DNA from: JAIPEI01 sp041685835
Lineage (GTDB): Bacteria; Desulfobacterota; DSM-4660; Desulfatiglandales; HGW-15
Direction of reading: 5' to 3'
Assembly: GCA_041685835.1 (NCBI GenBank)
Contig: JAWLEX010000002.1
Span: 1 to 64,000, forward strand
Length of the DNA: 64,000 nucleotides
The position numbers were made by a program, and so were the translations under genes. Positions 1-6,884 of this stretch are shown piece by piece (position 1 is the stretch's first letter; each line of letters begins with the position of its first letter). The notes below the pieces were generated by a model. The model worked only from the letters and a program-made list of their open reading frames with translations, made no database searches and was not told the DNA's origin.

Positions 1-2
1 TC

Positions 3-29
3 TTGACGTTCGCTTCGGGATAGTATAAT
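3..29 (+). promoter_or_regulatory. Possible sigma70-type promoter
   Basis: TTGACG at 3-8 and a perfect TATAAT at 24-29 are separated by 15 bp, which is shorter than the usual 16-18. It points toward the asparagine-synthase-like gene about 330 bp downstream, with a repeat element in between. It may belong to a transcript whose context lies outside the window. Confidence 0.35.
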
Positions 30-90
30 TTATTTCACTTGAAATAATTATAGCTATAAATATTGCTGGTACGAAAACCCTGCCGGGCTT

Positions 91-266
91 TTACGGCAGC
101 AGAAACGCTTTTCGGGCACTGGCAAGTTTCCAATTCAGAAATGAGGATTTTTTGTCAAGATCAAGGAAATCAAGAGGTTGCGCGGAGGCGTACTGAAGTA
201 CGCCGCACAAGCAACCTCGCAGATTGACGCCGAGATTGGCAAAAAAGACCATTTCTGGATGGAAAC
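91..266 (+). repeat. 176 bp interspersed element, copy 1 (left end degenerate)
   Basis: From about 101 to 266 this matches the other copies, including the central palindrome and the right end GGATGGAAAC (257-266). The first ten bases differ from the expected GTGCCCATCC. A small hairpin (CTGCCG at 80-85 with CGGCAG at 94-99) overlaps the junction, so the left terminus has been lost or overwritten. No flanking direct repeat is visible. It lies 96 bp upstream of the start codon of the next gene and is co-oriented with it. Confidence 0.9.
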
Positions 267-362
267 TAATTGACGGGCGGCTAAAAAAGTTTCCTGACAA
301 GGGCTTTGAGTTAACCTGGGCCGCGTTATCTATTTTGGTAGTAATGATAAGGAGTTGAGACA

Positions 363-1847
363 ATGGCAAGTATCGCGGGTATAATTTCGCAACACGGACG
401 CATGGAGGAAGACAGTACCAAACAGCTGAGAAAGATGCTTCGGCTCATGCGCCACAGGGGAGAGGACAACAGTATCGTTCGAACCCTGTTCGACGACCGG
501 GGCGCTGTAGGTGCCAATGAACTCAATGTCACACCCAGAAGGACTTACGGCACATCTCTGGAGGACAGGCCTTACATCCTGTTTGATGGAGAGCTGTGCA
601 ATGAACGAAAAGAAGGTCAGCTCGACATAGAGCTCTTTTCGGAATTATATGAAAAATTCGAAAAAGACGCCTTTTCACGGATGGACGGAATTTTTTCATG
701 CGCCATAATAGAAAAGGATGAGGAGGTGATCCTGGCAAGGGATCACGTTGGATCCAGACCGCTCTTTTACGGATGGAATAATCACACATTCTACTTCAGC
801 ACTGAGATGAAGGGCCTGGTGGATCATGTGAATTTTCAGATCGAGGAATTGCCGCCCGGCCACATATACAGCTCCAAGAAAGGCCTGAAACCCTTTGACG
901 CCTACAGGCCCGAACTCCCGGACGTCGGTGACGACCTTCAGGAATGTGCCAAAACCCTGCGGGGAATCCTGATAGACGCGGTCCGCAAGCGTATGGACGG
1001 CGTTGGGGCCGTCTCCTTGAGCGGCGGGCTGGACAGCTCCATCATTGCGGCTATTGCCAAGGAATATAACCCCAATCTGGTCCTGTTCACAGGCACCCTT
1101 GAGAAAGCACCAGGACCGGATCTTGAAAACGCCAAGGTCATGGCCGATTTCCTGGGGATGGAACACCATATCTACAAGATCACGGAAAAGGATATCGTGA
1201 ACTTCCTGCCCGATGCAGTCTGGTACCTAGAGAGCTTTGACGAGGACTGCATCAACGGCGTTATTTCCAATTACTATGTGGCCAAGATGGTCAAGCAACA
1301 CACCAACAGCGTGATGGTGGGGGAGGGTGCCGACGAGCTCTTCGGAGGTTATCGAATGGTCCTCAAGCACCCCAAGGTGAAGAGCGACGAGCAGAGGGAG
1401 AGACTTGCACGCAAGCTGGTGGAAATTGCCTATAACACCGCCCTGAGGCGGCTGGATCGTGCGTGGATGGCTAATGGCGTGGACTACCAGACCCCTTTTC
1501 TGGATTCCAGGGTAGTTGGGTTCAGCAATCAGATACCCATGAACTGGAAGATCTATGGTGAGAAGCAGGTCGAAAAATTTGTGCTGCGGGAGGCGTTCCG
1601 GGACATGCTGCCCGAGCAGATCGCCAACCGCGAGAAACTCCGCTTTTCCATGGGAGTGGGCATGGACGATGTAATGGACGAGATTGTGTCGTCGATAATA
1701 GACCCGGATGAAATCAAAAAACGCCCCAAGGCGGCCTACGGGATGCCGTTCGCTTCATTCAAGGAACTGTACTATTATGATCTGTTTCTGCAACAGTTCC
1801 CGCCGGCTTATGAAAAGCTCACTGTCAGGTGGGACCCTTTCAAGTAA
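363..1847 (+). CDS. Asparagine synthase-like protein lacking the glutaminase nucleophile
   Basis: This 494-residue protein has the two-domain layout of class II (Ntn) asparagine synthetases: an N-terminal glutaminase-like domain (about 1-185) and an ATP-pyrophosphatase synthetase domain. The PP-loop SGGLDSS is at 220-226 and GEGADELFGGY is at 320-330. Family members normally begin Met-Cys-Gly, with Cys1 as the glutamine-hydrolysing nucleophile. Here the N-terminus reads MASIAGI, so that cysteine is missing. The start is well supported by a Shine-Dalgarno (aaggag) 8-9 bases upstream, so the absence is not a start-calling error. The ATP site looks intact. Inference: it uses free ammonia, or amidates or adenylates another substrate, rather than acting as a glutamine-dependent AsnB. 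It stands alone, bracketed by two copies of the 176 bp element. Confidence 0.85.
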   Translation: MASIAGIISQHGRMEEDSTKQLRKMLRLMRHRGEDNSIVRTLFDDRGAVGANELNVTPRRTYGTSLEDRPYILFDGELCNERKEGQLDIELFSELYEKFEKDAFSRMDGIFSCAIIEKDEEVILARDHVGSRPLFYGWNNHTFYFSTEMKGLVDHVNFQIEELPPGHIYSSKKGLKPFDAYRPELPDVGDDLQECAKTLRGILIDAVRKRMDGVGAVSLSGGLDSSIIAAIAKEYNPNLVLFTGTLEKAPGPDLENAKVMADFLGMEHHIYKITEKDIVNFLPDAVWYLESFDEDCINGVISNYYVAKMVKQHTNSVMVGEGADELFGGYRMVLKHPKVKSDEQRERLARKLVEIAYNTALRRLDRAWMANGVDYQTPFLDSRVVGFSNQIPMNWKIYGEKQVEKFVLREAFRDMLPEQIANREKLRFSMGVGMDDVMDEIVSSIIDPDEIKKRPKAAYGMPFASFKELYYYDLFLQQFPPAYEKLTVRWDPFK

Positions 1848-1859
1848 CAGGGACCTGAA

Positions 1860-1884
1860 CCGGCGCAAAAGATTTTGTCGCCGG
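1860..1884 (+). terminator. Inverted repeat after the asparagine-synthase-like gene
   Basis: CCGGCG (1860-1865) pairs with CGCCGG (1879-1884), and the CAAAA/TTTTG bases inside extend the stem. It begins 12 bp after the stop codon. There is no U-tract, so it is either a weak or factor-assisted terminator or an mRNA 3' stabiliser. Confidence 0.4.
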
Positions 1885-1897
1885 GGGAGACCAGCAA

Positions 1898-2073
1898 GTG
1901 CCCATCCAGAAACGCTTTTTGGGCATTGGCAAGTTTCCAATTCAGAAATGAGGATTTTTTGTCAAGATCAAGGAGATCAAGAGGTTGCGCGGAGGCGTAC
2001 TGAAGTACGCCGCACAAGCAACCTCGCAGATTGACGCCGAGATTGGCAAAAAAGACCATTTCTGGATGGAAAC
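1898..2073 (+). repeat. 176 bp interspersed element, copy 2
   Basis: Full-length copy, GTGCCCATCC to GGATGGAAAC. It is flanked by a perfect 6 bp direct repeat, cagcaa, at 1892-1897 and 2074-2079, as expected for a target-site duplication. It sits downstream of the asparagine-synthase-like gene, in a 457 bp gap containing no convincing gene. Confidence 0.93.
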
Positions 2074-2269
2074 CAGCAAAGATCGAACCCCGGCGCTTCT
2101 GATAAAACAGGTGGCATAGCCCCGGTGCCCCGGCCCACTCGGCCAAAACGCCGGTGGGCGCGCAAAAAGGCCATGAGCCGGCCTTAAAAGGCATTAAAAA
2201 GCCTTGTCGCCGAGGATGGGATGCATCGCCGGCAACAAGGCGGTCTGGAGAACAGTAAAAGCACTGGTT

Positions 2270-2303
2270 CCATGAAATCGTTTCATGGTGGGCCAAGCGG
2301 CCC
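2270..2303 (-). terminator. Two tandem hairpins downstream of the lipoprotein gene
   Basis: 2270-2288 is a perfect inverted repeat (CCATGAAA arms around a 3-base loop) and 2290-2303 is a second (GGGCC/GGCCC). Both lie immediately 3' of the minus-strand gene ending at 2305. Neither has a strong U-tract on the minus strand, so terminator function is plausible but unproven. Confidence 0.4.
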
Positions 2304-2304
2304 T

Positions 2305-2700
2305 TTATTGAAATCCTCCTCCTCCTGGAGTTCCTCCAGCTCCTCCTGCACCGCCCATTCCGCCTGCCGGTGCCTGGCCGGGCGGTGTCTCAGGCTCTTC
2401 GGGTTTCAGCGCCTCTTCGAGATCGGAAAGGCGGCTCAGCATCGATCCCAGTCTATCGCGCATATCCTCCACCTGCTGCTCCATGTCCCTGTCTTCAACT
2501 TCGTCTTGAACGGCTTGAAGCACGGTGGCCAGGTCGCCTCTGACCTGGTCCAACTGATCTGACATGTCCTTAATCTCGGATCGCAGTTCCTCCGCCTCTT
2601 CATTGGTGACCGGGCCTTGCGAACAGCCTGCAATGAGCAACGCCGACACGAATACAGCCATATACATCAGCATTCGTTTGATTGGTGTATAGCACCTCAT
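2305..2700 (-). CDS. Small lipoprotein with coiled coil and Gly-rich tail
   Basis: 131 residues. An N-terminal signal sequence ends in a lipobox (LIAGC, Cys about residue 26), so it should be processed by Lsp and anchored in an envelope membrane. Residues about 33-97 are charged, heptad-like and probably a coiled coil, superficially like Lpp-type proteins. The C-terminal 30 residues are rich in Pro, Gly and Ala. A strong Shine-Dalgarno (agggagg) precedes the ATG. It lies 24 bp downstream of the DUF4168-like gene and is probably co-transcribed with it from the sigma54-type promoter at 3150-3166. I do not recognise a named family. An envelope-stress or structural role is inferred from context only. 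Confidence 0.75.
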   Translation of the reverse strand: MRCYTPIKRMLMYMAVFVSALLIAGCSQGPVTNEEAEELRSEIKDMSDQLDQVRGDLATVLQAVQDEVEDRDMEQQVEDMRDRLGSMLSRLSDLEEALKPEEPETPPGQAPAGGMGGAGGAGGTPGGGGFQ

Positions 2701-2724
2701 AATTACCTCCCTTCTAAATAGGCA

Positions 2725-3066
2725 CTAATTAAATTCCTGTAATTTTGAGGTAAACTTTTCAGCCAAATCTTCATCTTTACTGATTTCACCCATAATATTA
2801 TTATAGCTTTCAACATCAAGATCTGCTTCTTCCACTGCAGTTACCATTTGGTCATTTGCTTCTCGTTGCATTTGTTGTCTTTGTTCTGGATCGGCTACTT
2901 CTTGTACTGACTCCTGGAACTCCTGGCTGATCATTGCGATTTTCACATAGGCCTTCGCCGCCTTCTCCAGTTCTACCTCGCCGACCTCCTGCGCCATACC
3001 GGGAACGGCCATTGAAAACACTAAAAAGAATGAAATAATGGTTATAAACCCTAGATTTCTGAACAT
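2725..3066 (-). CDS. DUF4168-like secreted small protein
   Basis: 113 residues with a cleavable-looking signal peptide (hydrophobic 6-22, then VPGMAQE). The mature part is helical and acidic. It carries the pattern seen in DUF4168 proteins: an ExExAAKAYVKI-like start, a central Gln-rich EQRQQMQREAN stretch, a Val-Glu-Ser-Tyr-Asn motif and an acidic end. Function is unknown for this family, and placement is periplasmic or extracellular. A good Shine-Dalgarno (aaggagg) lies 6 bases before the ATG. It is first of a two-gene unit with the lipoprotein, divergent from a sensor kinase and sigma54 activator. Base composition is more AT-rich than its neighbours. Confidence 0.7.
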   Translation of the reverse strand: MFRNLGFITIISFFLVFSMAVPGMAQEVGEVELEKAAKAYVKIAMISQEFQESVQEVADPEQRQQMQREANDQMVTAVEEADLDVESYNNIMGEISKDEDLAEKFTSKLQEFN

Positions 3067-3149
3067 TTAAAGCCTCCTTTTTCTTTCCGGTTACCGGTTG
3101 CCCCGACAGGCACTGATCCTTTACCAGGCTCGGGGATTGCAATGTTGAG

Positions 3150-3166
3150 AAGCAGGTCTTATGCCA
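3150..3166 (-). promoter_or_regulatory. Sigma54-type (-24/-12) promoter
   Basis: Read on the minus strand the site is TGGCATAAGACCTGCTT, with the required GG-N10-GC spacing. The -24 element is near perfect (TGGCAT) and the -12 element is CTGCTT against the consensus TTGCW. It would start transcription about 75 bp upstream of the DUF4168-like gene. A sigma54-dependent activator is encoded about 1.7 kb away on the other strand. Confidence 0.6.
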
Positions 3167-3267
3167 AAAGGTTTCCTGGAGGATTTGAGTGCTTATTTTA
3201 ATTGAATTTATAAGAGGTTAAAGGCGGGTAAAGGGTCTTGAGGCCTCTTTTTTTGACACGGCCGGAA

Positions 3268-3296
3268 TTGTATAAATGTGACACATGTGCTATTAT
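3268..3296 (+). promoter_or_regulatory. Candidate sigma70 promoter for the two-component pair
   Basis: TTGTAT (3268-3273), 17 bp, then TATTAT (3291-3296, five of six consensus bases), leading to the sensor kinase ATG at 3318. A TTGACA (3253-3258) lies slightly upstream but is not well spaced. A small palindrome, CACATGTG, sits in the spacer. Confidence 0.4.
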
Positions 3297-3317
3297 TGTG
3301 TGCCATGAGGAGAAGCC

Positions 3318-4790
3318 ATGAAATACTTCCGCCTGTTTCCATCGACCATTAGCTTCCGAGGGGCACTGCTCATCTATGTGGTTGCTCCCTTGATAGGCGC
3401 ACTGGGGATTTTCGGGTACCTGGCACTGAACACCATTGAGAAGCAGGTGGAGAGCCAGATGCAGAAGGACCTTGAGCTCGTGGCAAGGGCGGTTCAACTG
3501 CCTTTGAGCTACGCACTGGAAAAAGACCGGATGGGAAGCATCATGCAGGCCTTGGAGTCCGTTTTTTCCATAGGCCGTGTTTACAGCGCCTATATTTACG
3601 ATAAGGAAGGCAAGGAGATCGCCACGCTGGGCCTGGCCGATCCGGAGCCTGAACCCGAAAGGCTGACCGAGTTGGCTGCAGACGGGGAAAGCCGTGGGGA
3701 ATACGGCTTGATAGCGGGGAGGAATGTGTACTCGTATTTTGTTCCGCTCACAGACACCGGCGGCCGAATCAACGGCCTGCTGCAACTGACGAGAAGGGGG
3801 AGAGAGTTCAGTGATGATATACGTTCAATCAGGATCAAGGGGGGGTTGAGCCTGGGAGTCCTTCTCGTTTTGCTTTCGGCCGTGGTCCTTTATGGACATC
3901 ACCGCGCCCTCGGCATGCACCTGGCACGGTTGAACTCGAGTATGTCCAGGATTGCCCGGGGGGAACGCGGGCACCGGTTCGATCATCAAGGGCCCAAGGA
4001 GATCATCGAGCTGGGGGAGAGCTTCAACCACATGCTCAACAGCATTGAAGAGGCTGAGCGGGCAATCATGGCACATCGATTAAGCCAGGAAAAACTGGAA
4101 AAAAGGCTCCGCCAGTCCGAGAAAATGGCCGCCTTAGGCACGCTCGCTGCAGGAACAGCCCATGAACTGGGTACGCCGTTGAGTGTTATCAGCGGTAAGG
4201 CCCAGCGTGCGCTTCGCCAAGAGGGTATCTCGGAGGTGCAGAGGCGGACGCTGGCGGACATTCGGGAGGAAGTGACCCGGATGGAGCATATCATTAGGCA
4301 GTTGCTGGACTTCAGCCGCCGGGGGCCGTTTCGCTGTTCCCCTGCCTCCCCTGCCTCCATGGCGGCTTCTGCCGTCTCGGCGGTCGAGGAAGAGGCAAAG
4401 GCCTGCGGGGCGGTCATCAAACTGACCGGGGACGGAAATACCCCACCGGTCGTAATGGACGCCATAAGAATCCATCAGGCATTGAGCAACTTATTGCGCA
4501 ATGCCATTCAATGCTCTCCCGCAGGCAACATTCGGGTTTCCTGGGAACAAAAAGATGATGGGGTCTGTTTCGGCGTCGAAGATGACGGCCCGGGTGTGCC
4601 TACGGATAATCGTGCCAGGATTTTCGAGCCGTTTTTTACCACCAGACCCGTGGGCGAAGGCACCGGTCTGGGCCTGGCCGTGGTCCACTCTGTTGCAGAA
4701 GAGCATGGTGGATGGGTTGAAGTGAGTGAAGGCGAAATGGGAGGGGCGTTTTTTCGACTCACGATTCCCTCTCAGCCAAACAGTAAATGA
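3318..4790 (+). CDS. Membrane sensor histidine kinase (NtrB/ZraS-like)
   Basis: 490 residues. Transmembrane segments at about 14-37 and 175-195 bracket a periplasmic sensor domain. A HAMP-like linker (about 197-250) leads to a HisKA H-box with HELGTPL, in which the phospho-acceptor would be His282. The HATPase_c domain has an N-box (NLLRNAI), a G1 box (DDGPGVP) and a G2 box (GTGLGLAVVHS). It should autophosphorylate in response to an envelope or periplasmic signal and phosphorylate the partner regulator encoded 18 bp downstream. The start is supported by a gaggag ribosome binding site. The location opposite two secreted or lipoprotein genes suggests an envelope-stress or metal-type stimulus. 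The ligand is unknown. Confidence 0.92.
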   Translation: MKYFRLFPSTISFRGALLIYVVAPLIGALGIFGYLALNTIEKQVESQMQKDLELVARAVQLPLSYALEKDRMGSIMQALESVFSIGRVYSAYIYDKEGKEIATLGLADPEPEPERLTELAADGESRGEYGLIAGRNVYSYFVPLTDTGGRINGLLQLTRRGREFSDDIRSIRIKGGLSLGVLLVLLSAVVLYGHHRALGMHLARLNSSMSRIARGERGHRFDHQGPKEIIELGESFNHMLNSIEEAERAIMAHRLSQEKLEKRLRQSEKMAALGTLAAGTAHELGTPLSVISGKAQRALRQEGISEVQRRTLADIREEVTRMEHIIRQLLDFSRRGPFRCSPASPASMAASAVSAVEEEAKACGAVIKLTGDGNTPPVVMDAIRIHQALSNLLRNAIQCSPAGNIRVSWEQKDDGVCFGVEDDGPGVPTDNRARIFEPFFTTRPVGEGTGLGLAVVHSVAEEHGGWVEVSEGEMGGAFFRLTIPSQPNSK

Positions 4791-4808
4791 CCGAAGAAAG
4801 GATAAGCG

Positions 4809-6215
4809 ATGAACAGGGAAAGCTCCCTCAGCAGTGTGGTATTGATTGTTGAGGATGACAGGACACTCGGACCTTTACTGGTCGAAGAAGTCAGGGACGC
4901 CGGCCTGGACGCCCATTGGACGGCCACGGCCGAAGAAGCGGAAAAGGCCCTTGAAAAAAGATGGCCTGACCTGGTTGTGTGTGATCTCAGGCTGCCTGGA
5001 ATGGACGGCATGAGCTTTTTCAGAAGTGTTCAGGAAAAAGCGCCCGATTCAGCTCCAGGGTTCCTTATCATTACGGCCTTTGGGAGCATTCCCGAGGCCG
5101 TGGACGCCTTAAAGGCGGGGGCGGAAGATTTTCTGACCAAACCCCTGGACCTGGAACACTTCATCCTGTCCGTGAAGCGCATCCTGGAGAGAAGGCGACT
5201 GAGAGAAATGGTAAACCAGATGCGCGGACTTCTCTCTTCGGACACCTTTCACGGAATGCACGGACGCAGCATGCCCATGCGTCTTCTTTTTGAACAAATC
5301 ATGCAAGTGGCAAAGGCTCAAGGGCCGGTCTTGATCCTGGGTGAAAGCGGCTCGGGAAAGGAACTGGTGGCCAGGGCCATACACAAGGAGAGCTCCAGGG
5401 GGGAGGGCCCGTTCTTGCCTGTCAATTGCGCGGGTATACCCGAGCACTTGCTTGAAAGCGAGTTTTTCGGGCATGCGGAAGGCTCCTTCACCGGCGCACG
5501 AAGAAGCCGCCACGGTCTCTTCGCCGAGGCGGAAGGCGGATCCTTGCTCCTGGACGAAATTTTGGAAATGCCCCTTTTCCTCCAGGCCAAGCTCCTTCGC
5601 ATACTCCAGGACGGCAAGGTCAGAAGAGTGGGGGAAAACCGCGAATACCAGGTGGACGTGCGCGTGCTGGCCGCCACTCACCGGGACATTGATGAGGAGG
5701 TTCGACTGGGACATTTCCGGGAAGACCTTTTCTTTCGGCTGGAGACCTTTACCCTCCGGGTTCCGCCGCTCAGGGAACGCGGAGATGATTTGGAGCTGCT
5801 GGCAAGCAGATTCCTTCAGCAGTTTTCATTGGCTCTAGGCAAAAAAGTCAACGGGTTTTCCACCCGGGCCCTGGACCACATAATCAGTTATCCTTTCCCC
5901 GGGAATGTTCGTGAGCTTCGCAATGCTGTGGAACGGGCCGTTACTTTTGCCTCGGGAAACCGGATACGTCTGGAAAACCTGCCCACCAGGATCCGGAATA
6001 ACCGACACGGACCGGACGAACCCGAAACCGGTGCGTACGGCTTGATCGAAGATAAAGAAAAGCTCCTGCCTCTGGCTGAAGTGGAGCGGCGTTATATTCG
6101 ACACGTGCTCAATGAAGTGGGAGGAAACAAGCGCCGGGCCTCCGCGATTCTGGGTATCGGCCGAAGGACGCTCTACCGGAGGCTTGGAGAGGACGAAAAC
6201 AGTGCAGGACCATGA
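4809..6215 (+). CDS. Sigma54-dependent response regulator (NtrC/ZraR family)
   Basis: 468 residues in the classic order: receiver domain (1-125, phospho-acceptor Asp59 in VVCDLRLPG, Lys at FLTKP), AAA+ sigma54-interaction domain (Walker A GESGSGKE at 178-185), and a Fis-type helix-turn-helix at the C-terminus (GGNKRRASAILGIGRRTLYRRL). The sigma54-contacting loop reads GSFTGA (225-230) rather than GAFTGA, and the Walker B region is LLLDEILEM instead of LFLDEIGEM. Both are mild variants compatible with activity. Translationally close to the upstream kinase gene. The best local target is the sigma54-type promoter at 3150-3166, which is inference. Confidence 0.93.
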   Translation: MNRESSLSSVVLIVEDDRTLGPLLVEEVRDAGLDAHWTATAEEAEKALEKRWPDLVVCDLRLPGMDGMSFFRSVQEKAPDSAPGFLIITAFGSIPEAVDALKAGAEDFLTKPLDLEHFILSVKRILERRRLREMVNQMRGLLSSDTFHGMHGRSMPMRLLFEQIMQVAKAQGPVLILGESGSGKELVARAIHKESSRGEGPFLPVNCAGIPEHLLESEFFGHAEGSFTGARRSRHGLFAEAEGGSLLLDEILEMPLFLQAKLLRILQDGKVRRVGENREYQVDVRVLAATHRDIDEEVRLGHFREDLFFRLETFTLRVPPLRERGDDLELLASRFLQQFSLALGKKVNGFSTRALDHIISYPFPGNVRELRNAVERAVTFASGNRIRLENLPTRIRNNRHGPDEPETGAYGLIEDKEKLLPLAEVERRYIRHVLNEVGGNKRRASAILGIGRRTLYRRLGEDENSAGP

Positions 6216-6311
6216 GCCTGGGTATAATCACATGCAATAAGATGCAAAACCTGGAAGGAAGGCCGCGATCCGGGGAATGATCATCAGTGGCTTACTCCTG
6301 AAAATTAACTT

Positions 6312-6487
6312 GTGCCCATTCAGAAACGCTTTTTGGGCACCAGCAAGTTTCCAATTCAGAAATGAGGATTTTTTGTCAAGATCAAGGAAATCAAGAGGTT
6401 GCGCGGAGGCGTACTGAAGTACGCCGCACAAGCAACCTCGCAGATTGACGCCGAGATTGGCAAAAAAGACCATTTCTGGATGGAAAC
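6312..6487 (+). repeat. 176 bp interspersed element, copy 3
   Basis: Full-length copy, with one transition in the left end (GTGCCCATTC). It is flanked by a perfect 6 bp direct repeat, taactt, at 6306-6311 and 6488-6493. It lies about 95 bp downstream of the response-regulator gene. Confidence 0.93.
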
Positions 6488-6884
6488 TAACTTATGTTGC
6501 CGCCGCCGCCCGCCCGGCTTCCTGCATTCCTCTCGTCTCAATCACATTCCCGCATTTGTCTGGCCTGTAAAAGACCCGCCGGTGTGTTGAATCAACCTGA
6601 AAAGCTTTTTGTCCGGTCTTCGCGAAAAAGGCCCTTGCGGGACGGGCATCAGTGTCAAGGAGGAAATTATATTGACTTCTGGAGAAAAACGATCTACAGT
6701 TTCGCACTATGATAATTAAATCTCACATAATGAGAATAGATTGTCCTGTGCGGGGCGGCCTGGGCCAAAAACCCGCTCGACCGGCGCTGGCAAGGCTATA
6801 ACCCACTGGAATTACAAGGGCAGTTGACTTGGCCCCGGTTTTTTTTGCGATTCCATCATAATTGGATTTCCGAGGGAGGCGTAT
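6488..6884. other. Noncoding gap upstream of the acyl-CoA ligase gene
   Basis: About 400 bp without a credible gene. Short open frames here have no ribosome binding site or family resemblance. The stretch contains the promoter candidate at 6672-6700 and, from 6824, a TTGACT followed by an oligo-T run. I see nothing else supportable. Confidence 0.5.
6672..6700 (+). promoter_or_regulatory. Candidate sigma70 promoter for the acyl-CoA ligase operon
   Basis: TTGACT (6672-6677), 17 bp, then TACAGT (6695-6700), followed by AT-rich DNA. Transcription would begin near 6707, leaving a leader of about 180 bp before the ligase ATG at 6885. The IclR-type regulator encoded downstream could act here, but no operator is recognisable. 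Confidence 0.4.

Noticed and set aside
1898..2073. 176 bp element as an integron attC site
   Set aside because: Ends lack the GTTRRRY/RYYYAAC core sites, the copies are not clustered as cassettes, and flanking direct duplications point to transposition.
2221..2562. Plus-strand frame of 113 codons
   Set aside because: Antisense to the lipoprotein gene; low-complexity Ser-rich translation caused by the Gly/Ala-rich coding strand.
3253..3276. TTGACA followed by TATAAA upstream of the sensor kinase as the main promoter
   Set aside because: Spacing is only 12 bp; the TTGTAT/TATTAT pair with 17 bp fits better.
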